Assembly (NCBI GenBank): GCA_030018135.1
Contig: JASEGJ010000013.1
Span: forward strand, 1 to 28,025
Direction: 5' to 3'
From: Candidatus Hodarchaeaceae archaeon
GTDB lineage: Archaea > Hadarchaeota > Hadarchaeia > Hadarchaeales > Hadarchaeaceae
DNA length: 28,025 nucleotides
In this document: one piece after another, positions 1-5,561 of the stretch
Layout: each line of letters opens with the position of its first letter
Position numbering within the stretch: the stretch's first letter is position 1
The notes under the pieces: generated by a model
Database searches by the model: none
What the model was told of the DNA's origin: nothing
What the model saw: only the letters and a program-made list of their open reading frames with translations
Program-made: the position numbers and the translations under genes

Positions 1-36
1 TAAAATGAGATTTATTTGTCCGGGAAGTGCAGCAAA

Positions 37-102
37 ATGAGTGAACAAGATAAAAATTTAGTTGCATATTGTGGTCTGTATTGTCCCTCTTCCATTATCT
101 GA
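37..102 (+). pseudogene. DUF3795-like N-terminal remnant
   Basis: A 21-codon ORF opens with ATG and reads MSEQDKNLVAYCGLYCPSS before a TGA. The stretch KNLVAYCGLYC resembles the conserved N-terminus of DUF3795 proteins (cysteine-rich, function unknown), which normally continue past 100 residues with a further cysteine two or three positions later. Here the frame closes almost at once, and I see no continuation in the other frames before the convergent gene that ends at 111. It is best read as a truncated or decayed gene. The match is short and comes from memory of the family, so confidence is modest. Confidence 0.4.
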
Positions 103-110
103 TTAACTCC

Positions 111-854
111 CTAGATAAACGCGGGTGAGAGCATTTTTCTTACCGGTATTGGCTCAGCCAGCGACCTGGGCGAAAGCCAAGGATGGAAATCACTTACTCT
201 CTTCTGAACGTCTTCAATTTTTCCATTCTCATCCAATTCCACAAATAACTTATCCCCAACGATCTTTTTTATCCTCCAAGTTTCCTTCCAATGAGGAACT
301 TTGTGCCAGGGCTCATCGTCCCAAATCTCATATTTCAGGACAAGCCCTTCTTTTAAGCAAGTTGATCTCTTTTTCATCAGATCTTCGAGCATTCTCACAT
401 CCCTTACTATCCTCCTTTTCTCTTCCTCGGCTTTTTTGCGTGCAATCACCTTCTGAGGGGATTCAAAATCGAAAAGATCTACAATGCATTTTTCACAAAC
501 CCTGAAACCTTTCCATTCCCTCCAGCACTTCGAGCAGATTAGCCCAGCACAATTCCAGCATGCCCTGACATTACCTGACTTGATATCCTCCATCAAAATG
601 AGATTACCGCATGTGCACTGATGGCTGCTTGTTTTTATCGTCCTTATGCCAGAAGCCTCCACCAAGGATTTTTCTTCCTCATAGAAGAGCAATTCACCCT
701 GCGAGGTTTTGAGTATCAGCTTACCATCAGGCAGATCCTCAACTACCCTTTCTTCAATGACCCTTTCTTTCAGCCTGCCCTGCACGAATTCCCTGAAAGC
801 TTGCTGATCGACCTTCATCGGAAAAATATCTGCACCGCTTATTAATAGGGCCAT
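111..854 (-). CDS. Eight-cysteine zinc-binding protein of unknown function
   Basis: Product of 247 residues, or 235 if it starts at the second Met (position 818), which has a TATA-like ATTAATAA about 25 nt upstream. The N-terminal third is charged. The middle holds eight cysteines at C80, C82, C99, C102, C107, C110, C120 and C123. Four CxC/CxxC pairs of this kind suggest two zinc sites of a zinc-ribbon or treble-clef type. The C-terminal half is lysine- and glutamate-rich, probably partly coiled coil (around residues 135-165), with several tryptophans. I do not recognise the family. It is divergent from the broken HerA-like ATPase at 875 with only 20 bp between outer starts, so the two may share a promoter region and a role in an accessory element. 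Unlike its neighbours the frame is intact. Confidence 0.75.
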   Translation of the reverse strand: MALLISGADIFPMKVDQQAFREFVQGRLKERVIEERVVEDLPDGKLILKTSQGELLFYEEEKSLVEASGIRTIKTSSHQCTCGNLILMEDIKSGNVRACWNCAGLICSKCWREWKGFRVCEKCIVDLFDFESPQKVIARKKAEEEKRRIVRDVRMLEDLMKKRSTCLKEGLVLKYEIWDDEPWHKVPHWKETWRIKKIVGDKLFVELDENGKIEDVQKRVSDFHPWLSPRSLAEPIPVRKMLSPAFI

Positions 855-874
855 CGAATTCAGAAAGGGATAAA

Positions 875-3300
875 ATGGGCCTTGAGGAACTGGGATTCGT
901 AAAGATCCTTGAGTTCAAGCAGGTCCCATGTGATGTTTACTTCCATCCTAAAAGGGCTGTCACGCTGAGCGTGGGTTTTTTAAATGACAGTGTCTGGCTT
1001 AAAGCATCTAAGCAAATGTTCATCAAAGCTCTAAAGAGGAATGGCGAGGGATTTTACAGCAAGCTCCAGAACATCACAAAATTCATGGATACCTGAAAAG
1101 CAGTTTGCCAGAATTTCAGTGCGTTGCATATTTTATCAGCGAAATAACACCCAAGATCGCCGAAGAGAGTTTTAAGCCCATGCCAAAGATAAAGGAACTT
1201 TTAGAGGAGCGAAAGAGGTTAGAGGAAGCCCTAGGAGGAGATGAGGAAAAGATCAAAAGGGGACTTGAACTTATCAAAGGGGTTAGAACTTCTGATGAAT
1301 CTTTGAAGCTCCTTGAGGATTCTTTAAAAAGGAAACTTGAAACCATTCAACAGATCAAGAAGTTAGATTCTAAACTCGAAACCGCGAACAGTGTGCTCAA
1401 CGAATGGATTGAGAAGGGCTACGCTCTTTGCCTGCTCTGGAATTTCTCAACAACCATTCATGTCTGCTCTAAGTATGCCATTTCAGCCGAGATTGAAAAA
1501 GTTCTTGATGAAATCGAAATGATAGAAAAACAAAGCGTGCGGGCTAGAGCATATCAGCAGGAGCTCTGGATAGAAGAGGTGAAGGATCCGTTCCACGTTT
1601 ACTTCGCCGAGGCAGTAGGATTCACCCACCCAAAAATCCTGCAGACTTATGATAGCCTGGTAATGAAGAAATTTGCCGAGGAGATTGAGCAGTGGTTTAA
1701 CGCTAGACTAGCTCTACCCATTCAGAGAGCCGGGTTCACGGAGGAGAGCTCCACAGCAGTTGCGGAAGCTCTGGCTGCCTTTTTGAGGCAGGTTAAGGTC
1801 GTGGAAGCAGTACCAAAGAAAGCCGAGGCCAAGCTATCCCTTGAGAAGATAAAAAAGCCAGTTTACTTTGGATATCTCCAGACCAAAACTCCGGAAGGAT
1901 TTGAGAGCTCTAACATTCCTTTCATGGTGGATCTGGATGAGCTGAGGAAGCACTGCCTGATAACAGGAACAACAGGTTCAGGAAAAACAAGGGTTGCCCA
2001 GCTGGATAGCTGAATCTTCCTGTGTGCATGTCCCCACGATAATAATCGACCCTATCGGAGAGTTCACTGGCATGCTCAAGGAAAACAAGGGTATGGAAAA
2101 GGAGCTTACAAAATTTAAAATCGACAGGCCAGTAGCTTACAGTTTTGCAAAAGTTTTTACTCTTGATGACGTAGGAATTCAGTTCAAAGCAAACCTTCTA
2201 AAGAAGCCTGATCTGCAGAGGGATTTGCTGATAAGCGATGCGGATATTACAGCTCTCATCATAAGCCAGCTAGTTGGAGATGAAAGGCTCAGGGACATTA
2301 TCAGGGAATCCTTGATTGAGATCTGGCAGGAAGGGAAAGAGGGATTCGAGGAGTTCATCGAAACCGTGAGGGCAAAGGCAGAGAAAAGGAGAACAGCAAT
2401 AAAGCTTGACAGGCTGGTCCAATATAGGCCTTTGATGAGCAGAGGAATATTTTCAATCAAGGATCTTCTTGAAGAAAGGCTTGTAATCTTCGATCTAAGC
2501 TCAGTGAGCTTTACAGATTCTCAAAAGCTTATGATAATGTGGTTTATTCTTAAGGAACTTCTAAACCATTTTTTGGCCCAACCCCATTCTGATGAACTGA
2601 AGGCTTTGCTAGTATGCGATGAGGTTCACAGGTTCTACGGGCCCGATGTTCCGAGAAATGCCGCAGTTGTGCTTGAAAACATTGTAAAACAGGGGAGGGC
2701 AAAAGGCCTTGGTGCTGTAATGATTTCCCAGAGATAAAAGATTTGGGTGAAGCACTAACGCAGGCCAACCTTAGAATCCTTCTGAAGATACTTGAGGCTG
2801 AGGTTCAAAGTCCCTATGGTGTGAAGTTTGGCCTTGAGCTTGCAAGATCTCTGTACAACTTGAACCCAACAGACAGAATCGGTTATGTCTTCTATTCAGG
2901 TGAGGAGTACTGGTGCAAGTTCAGGCCAACCCTAAGTCTGCCCAAGGGACTTGAAAGCCATGAGGAGATTAAGCAAGCTATGGCTCCTGAAAAAGCGGTA
3001 GAGCTTTTCAACAGACAGATCCAGCAGATAGCTCAGACAGTCAGAGAAAAGGAAGAAAAAGCCCCAGAGCTCAGCGAGGAGGAGAAAGCGGTTGTTAAAG
3101 CTCTGAAGGAATTCCACAAAAAGGGCATAAAACCGAACAAATCCCAGCTTCAGAGACAGATAAAGGTCGGAAGGGAGAAAATAGTCGATTTAATCGATAG
3201 CTTGAAGAAAAAGGGCATTGTAAAGGTTGTTGAGCTTAAGGAAAAGGAACATCCAAAAGTCGTTGAGCTTCTGTCTGGCTGTCAGGAAGAATTCTGCTAG
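875..3300 (+). pseudogene. HerA/DUF87-type ATPase, split by three frameshifts
   Basis: Four successive open segments (875-1096, 1105-2013, 1994-2737, 2743-3300) alternate between two frames and together read as one protein of about 808 residues. The N-terminal part has a long charged coiled coil (about residues 95-170). Walker A is GTTGSGKT (near nt 1970), followed by TIIIDPIGEF. Walker B is LLVCDEVHRF (near nt 2610), and the motif ISQR-IKDLGEAL lies across the last break. The C-terminus is a basic helical, winged-helix-like region. This order is typical of hexameric HerA/DUF87 translocases that pump DNA. Breaks: near 1085-1095 one base is missing (GGATACC, expected GGATTACC); near 2009 one G is extra (CTGGATA, expected CTGATA, giving AQLIAES); near 2734 one base is missing (Q-R then I-K-D-L). 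The start ATG has an AAAGGGATA-type ribosome site. It is either a pseudogene or a run of sequencing errors. Confidence 0.8.
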
Positions 3301-3332
3301 TTGCTTTGAAACTATACCTTCTAGGTGGGCCT

Positions 3333-3366
3333 GTAGAGAGATTTTTTAAGTAGAGAGATTTTTTAA
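3333..3366. repeat. Perfect 17-bp tandem duplication
   Basis: GTAGAGAGATTTTTTAA occurs twice head to tail (3333-3349 and 3350-3366) with no mismatch. It lies 33 bp after the stop of the broken ATPase gene. Each copy ends in a run of six T, which on the plus strand could act as an archaeal oligo-T termination signal, so the array may be a doubled terminator. Confidence 0.8.
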
Positions 3367-3438
3367 TAAAAATAAAATCGCGGGACAGACAGACAATCAG
3401 ATAGTGACTTTGCCATTCTTAGCTGTTAGCTTATGTGA

Positions 3439-3585
3439 CTAACCAGATGCGGCTATCAAAGCAAAGACCAAAATTGCAAGTAGTGCTATCGTTCCTAAGG
3501 CTAAAGCGATAGTCCCGGCTCCAAAGAAATTAACGAAAATTCCTAAAACCAGGACCAAAGCACCTATCCCTATTACCTTATCATA
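3439..3585 (-). pseudogene. Small hydrophobic ORF without a clear start
   Basis: On the minus strand 48 codons run to TAG at 3439-3441, reading YDKVIGIGALVLVLGIFVN and then a second hydrophobic stretch ending in FALIAASG. This looks like a small protein with two membrane helices. No good start codon exists. The frame is blocked by TAG exactly inside the 16-bp tandem duplication (3571-3602). If one repeat copy is removed, the frame continues upstream through a basic stretch (AKAESRKKL) almost to the end of the gene at 3659-3862. This suggests a small membrane protein disrupted by the duplication. It is too short to judge firmly. Confidence 0.35.
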
Positions 3586-3602
3586 CTATTACCTTATCAT
3601 AC
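3571..3602. repeat. Perfect 16-bp tandem duplication
   Basis: TATTACCTTATCATAC is present twice head to tail (3571-3586, 3587-3602) with no mismatch. Because 16 is not a multiple of three, the duplication shifts the frame of the hydrophobic minus-strand ORF that ends at 3439. Apart from this repeat and the 17-bp one, the stretch 3301-3658 shows only that small ORF. Confidence 0.8.
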
Positions 3603-3658
3603 AGCTTTTTTCGAGATTCTGCTTTTGCTATGACCTTAGAATTTTTTGTTGCTATGAG

Positions 3659-3862
3659 CTAAGACCCCAAATATTCCCTCATCCGCCACTCCACGTCTGC
3701 TCGTTGTTCGGCCTCAGAAGGTATCCAGACTTCTCTTGCTCTCAAAAGCGTAAAGACTACCGTGATTACCAGACCGACCAAAATCCAAGCTGCGGCCAAC
3801 TGCCCGAATATGAGAATGACTAGGATAATCCCGACCGCGAGGAGGAAATCGTTAGTAGACAT
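3659..3862 (-). CDS. Small membrane protein, unknown function
   Basis: Product of 67 residues. Residues 5-42 are strongly hydrophobic (FLLAVGIILVILIFG, then AAAWILVGLVITVVFTLL) and form one long or two short membrane helices. The C-terminal 24 residues are charged (RAREVWIPSEAEQRADVEW) and presumably cytoplasmic. It is upstream of, and in the same direction as, the small hydrophobic frame ending at 3439, so the two could have formed a pair. An A+T-rich stretch (positions 3905-3925) upstream could hold a promoter. I do not recognise the family. Composition and membrane profile make it more likely real than the overlapping frames. Confidence 0.5.
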   Translation of the reverse strand: MSTNDFLLAVGIILVILIFGQLAAAWILVGLVITVVFTLLRAREVWIPSEAEQRADVEWRMREYLGS

Positions 3863-4201
3863 ACAGTTCTAGGTATATCCCGGAGATTTTTTGGCTTTTG
3901 CTCAGGCGATAAAAATTTAAAGCTACTTTTAACAGAATTTCATGAAAATCAGCTTTGTGGACCCGCCTCGAATAAACTCGAAACTAGAGCCCTCATAACT
4001 TCTAAATTTGTGGAAAATCGATTGAGTGTACGGAAAAACTTTACCGCAAACCCCTACTTTGATAATGAGGATTTTAAAACGCTCGTAAGGAGGTACAAAT
4101 CCGGAGCTCAAGTCACTTTTAAATCCCGGAGAAAATACGGGAAAATTCCGGGTTTTTCCGTAAAATCTCCAGTAAAATGTCTGTTTTGCCGGGAAAGCCT
4201 A
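3863..4201. other. Non-coding A+T-rich stretch beside tRNA-Leu
   Basis: No credible gene is visible here. Short frames on both strands have poor composition, and one (4010-4231) runs into the tRNA gene. The stretch contains a perfect 11-bp inverted repeat, TACGGAAAAAC at 4029-4039 and its complement at 4152-4162, and several CCGGAGA/CCGGG motifs (near 3874, 4126 and 4148). It lies immediately at the 3' end of tRNA-Leu. I found no second copy of the tRNA 3' end in the window that would mark an attachment site. Confidence 0.4.
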
Positions 4202-4204
4202 TGG

Positions 4205-4325
4205 TGCGGGGGAGGGGATTTGAACCCCTGAAAGCCCTGCGGCTACAGGATCTCCCAGCTCAGCTCTTAAGTTTAGCAGCGGTGCCTCCGCCCCTGCCCT
4301 TTAGGCCGAGCTCAGGCACCCCCGC
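4205..4325 (-). tRNA. tRNA-Leu(UAA), apparently with two introns
   Basis: The acceptor stem GCGGGGG (4319-4325) pairs with CCCCCGC (4206-4212). The discriminator is A, and CCA is encoded at 4202-4204. The T arm is AGGGG-TTCAAAT-CCCCT (4213-4229), and a long variable arm has stem AGCC/GGCT, so this is a class II tRNA. At 121 nt it is 34 nt longer than expected. Removing 20 nt (4273-4292, after tRNA position 30) and 14 nt (4252-4265, between positions 37 and 38) leaves an anticodon arm CAGGA-CTTAAGA-TCCTG, fully paired and with the classic Leu UAA loop, in an 87-nt tRNA. A single-intron reading would give anticodon GGA with C33, which disagrees with discriminator A and the Leu-type acceptor stem. 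A TATA-like GCTTTAT lies about 26 nt upstream. Exact splice sites need confirmation. Confidence 0.85.
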
Positions 4326-4340
4326 GAGAAAAAATTTCTC
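4326..4340. other. Perfect 6-bp hairpin before tRNA-Leu
   Basis: GAGAAA-AAA-TTTCTC forms a perfect stem with a three-base loop, flanked by a C:G pair. It lies between the stop of the 35-codon ORF and the first base of the tRNA-Leu gene, so it could be a terminator or processing element for the short gene, or a spacer in the tRNA leader. The function is inferred from position only. Confidence 0.4.
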
Positions 4341-4356
4341 GGGCGGGGGAATAAAG

Positions 4357-4464
4357 CTAACCCCGGCGCTTCCTGTGCGCCCTGCGGTAGACCGCGCGGA
4401 ACTTCCTGCGCTTCTTCCGCAGCTTGCGCTCCAGCTCCCCCTCAAGCTCTAGCGGCATGGACAT
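4357..4464 (-). CDS. 35-residue very basic ORF
   Basis: ATG at 4464 opens a 35-codon frame: an acidic start (MSMPLELEGELE) followed by a strongly basic tail (RKLRKKRRKFRAVYRRAH then RKRRG) that reaches TAG at 4357. A GTG directly before the ATG is an alternative start. Two stop codons lie just upstream in frame, so the gene cannot be much longer. A TATA-like ATATAAAC lies about 35 nt upstream, a spacing that suits a nearly leaderless transcript. The composition resembles very small ribosomal proteins or RNA/DNA-binding peptides, but I do not recognise it as L41e or another known protein. It runs toward tRNA-Leu on the same strand. Its G+C-rich, basic codons might be chance, so confidence is limited. 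Confidence 0.45.
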   Translation of the reverse strand: MSMPLELEGELERKLRKKRRKFRAVYRRAHRKRRG

Positions 4465-4496
4465 CACGTGGAGCCCCGGACCATGTTATCACTCGC

Positions 4497-4504
4497 GTTT
4501 ATAT
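4497..4504 (-). promoter_or_regulatory. TATA-like box for the 35-residue ORF
   Basis: On the minus strand the sequence reads GGATATAAACG, a good archaeal TATA box, about 33-40 nt before the ATG at 4464. Transcription would begin roughly 10 nt before the start codon. Confidence 0.45.
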
Positions 4505-4578
4505 CCACCTCGTCCTTTTGTGCTGGTTCTTGGCAATAATTAAAGATTTGGACAATATTTTTGGAGGAAGTCACGGAC

Positions 4579-4824
4579 ATGATAAGGGCAACCCTCGCCG
4601 ATCGTGGCGGAGTTAATGGTCAGCCCCATGAGGTCGTTCTCGGAGCGGGGGATTTTAACGATGCGTTGGCCGAGATCGGTAAAGATAGGCTATTCTGGCC
4701 AGCCGCTCTATCTTTCGACGGGAACTACCTCTGGGTTGGGGGGTTCAAGCTCTCCGAGAGGATACCGAGGTTCAGCCCATTAAGTAATGGCCACTTTTCG
4801 CGCGGGGTATCAAGCAGGATTTAG
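4579..4824 (+). pseudogene. Fragment resembling the C-terminus of a beta-propeller protein
   Basis: The frame encodes 81 residues from ATG 4579, which has a GGAGG ten to twelve bases upstream; an in-frame TTG at 4561 is the alternative start. The readable core is GAGDFNDAL, then FWPAALSFDGNYLWVGGFK and RIPRFSP. This SFDGxYLWVGxxK pattern is what I recall from the last blade of archaeal hypothetical propeller-like proteins, which are several hundred residues long. Only this C-terminal piece is present, and the frame is closed by TAA at 4537. I therefore read it as a gene remnant whose 5' part is lost. The alternative is a genuine small protein. Identification is from memory of the motif, not an alignment. 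Confidence 0.4.
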
Positions 4825-4881
4825 GCAAGGAATTTGGCGAAAAGGAGTATGATATTTGCCCCGATCTGGGATTTTTAATGG

Positions 4882-4956
4882 TGCCCCGGGCGGGATTTGA
4901 ACCCGCGTCGCAGGCTCGAGAGGCCTGCATGATTGGCCGGCCTACACCACCGGGGC
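4882..4956 (-). tRNA. tRNA-Glu(CUC)
   Basis: The acceptor GCCCCGG (4950-4956) pairs with CCGGGGC (4883-4889). The discriminator is A and CCA is encoded (4879-4881). The anticodon arm is CAGGC-CTCTCGA-GCCTG, giving anticodon CUC. The T arm is GCGGG-TTCAAAT-CCCGC. The length is 75 nt with no intron. A TATA-like TTTTTAAT lies about 26 nt upstream on the minus strand. It is separated from the EncFtn-like gene at 5019 by 62 bp. Confidence 0.95.
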
Positions 4957-5018
4957 GCAAGTCACTCTGTGCTGCGAAAATTAAAAATCTGCTGCCCAAG
5001 CGCTAGTAGCGAAGTCCC

Positions 5019-5240
5019 TCAATCGTGCTCCTCGAACACCTTGTCCTGCGTCGGATCCTTCTTCCTCAGCCACTCGACGAGCATCGCGACGTGCTCCTTC
5101 TCCTCGTCCATATTGTGCTGCAAGACCTTCCTCAGGGATTCGTCCCCCGTGGCGTCTATCCTCGCCTGGTACTTATTTATGGCGTCCAACTCCTCGATCA
5201 ACGACTGCCTCGCCATCGCCCAGTTTTCATGCTCCCCCAT
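5019..5240 (-). CDS. Encapsulated-ferritin-like (EncFtn) iron protein
   Basis: The product has 73 residues, starting at the ATG preceded by a strong AGGAGGTGA site; an in-frame longer version would lack a ribosome site and overlap the upstream gene. Two helices carry ligands E17, Y24, E47 and H50. This spacing (E-x6-Y, then E 30 residues after the first, then x2-H) matches the ferroxidase residues E32, Y39, E62 and H65 of Rhodospirillum EncFtn, as does the signature EELDAINKYQ / HNMDEEKEHVAMLVEWL. EncFtn forms ring-like decamers that oxidise iron and normally sit inside encapsulin shells. No shell gene is in this window, and no obvious cargo-targeting tail follows KDPTQDKVFEEHD. The gene starts 12 bp after desulforedoxin, clearly one operon, suggesting iron or oxidative-stress handling. 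Confidence 0.85.
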   Translation of the reverse strand: MGEHENWAMARQSLIEELDAINKYQARIDATGDESLRKVLQHNMDEEKEHVAMLVEWLRKKDPTQDKVFEEHD

Positions 5241-5251
5241 TTTGTCACCTC

Positions 5252-5386
5252 CTATCTTTTCTTCTCGGCGATCAATTCCATCGGTTGCCCGCAGCAGACC
5301 AGCTCGCCGCCGCCGACCTTCGTCACAACGACTTCGTTGCCGCACACGTTGCACCTGTAGCCTTCACCTACCTTCTTAACCCCCAT
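5252..5386 (-). CDS. Desulforedoxin-like Fe(Cys)4 protein
   Basis: Product of 44 residues starting MGVKKVGEGYRCNVCG. Cysteines C12, C15, C31 and C32 form the C-x2-C-x15-C-C site of desulforedoxin, which binds one iron in a rubredoxin-like centre. The free-standing Desulfovibrio protein has 36 residues, and the same fold is the N-terminal domain of desulfoferrodoxin (superoxide reductase). The C-terminal superoxide-reductase domain is absent here, so this should be an electron-transfer protein. A longer frame reaches into the tRNA-Arg gene and is not credible; the chosen ATG has a GGAGGGGGT upstream. Its 3' end carries the ribosome site of the EncFtn-like gene, so the two are co-translated and probably work together. 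Confidence 0.88.
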   Translation of the reverse strand: MGVKKVGEGYRCNVCGNEVVVTKVGGGELVCCGQPMELIAEKKR

Positions 5387-5441
5387 TTTCGGACCCCCTC
5401 CAGTTTTTGGCCACCAAGGCGCGCGATGGGTTCCTGAGTGG

Positions 5442-5526
5442 CGGGCCCGCGGGGATTCGAACCCCGGATTTGCAGCTTTCCCCAAGGATAGGAGGCTGCT
5501 GCCTTATCCAACTTGGCCACGGGCCC
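5442..5526 (-). tRNA. tRNA-Arg(CCU) with a short intron
   Basis: The acceptor GGGCCCG (5520-5526) pairs with CGGGCCC (5443-5449). The discriminator is G and CCA is encoded (5439-5441). The T arm is CGGGG-TTCGAAT-CCCCG. Anticodon stem GCAGC/GCTGC encloses 18 nt instead of 7. Removing 11 nt (5478-5488) after the purine at position 37 leaves the loop CTCCTAA with anticodon CCU, the canonical archaeal intron position and a normal 74-nt tRNA. A TATA-like TTTATGA complement lies about 24 nt upstream. Eleven nucleotides is near the lower limit for archaeal introns. Confidence 0.92.
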
Positions 5527-5561
5527 GTGTAAAATTTGGTCGCGGAGGTTTATGACGGTTG

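Noticed and set aside
3333-3366. Possible CRISPR repeat
   Set aside because: The two copies are directly adjacent with no spacer, and there are only two units; no repeat-spacer pattern or cas gene is seen anywhere in the window.
4010-4231. Plus-strand 73-codon ORF ending in GGGDLNP
   Set aside because: It reads through the T arm and acceptor of tRNA-Leu; the terminal sequence is the usual artefact of translating a tRNA antisense.
4205-4325. tRNA-Ser(GGA) with one 34-nt intron
   Set aside because: It would need C33, a Leu-type acceptor stem and discriminator A in place of the usual archaeal Ser G73. The Leu(UAA) reading gives a perfectly paired anticodon stem.
5252-5485. Longer desulforedoxin start at 5485
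   Set aside because: The extra 33 codons overlap the tRNA-Arg gene and have no ribosome site; the ATG at 5386 has one and matches the family's N-terminus.
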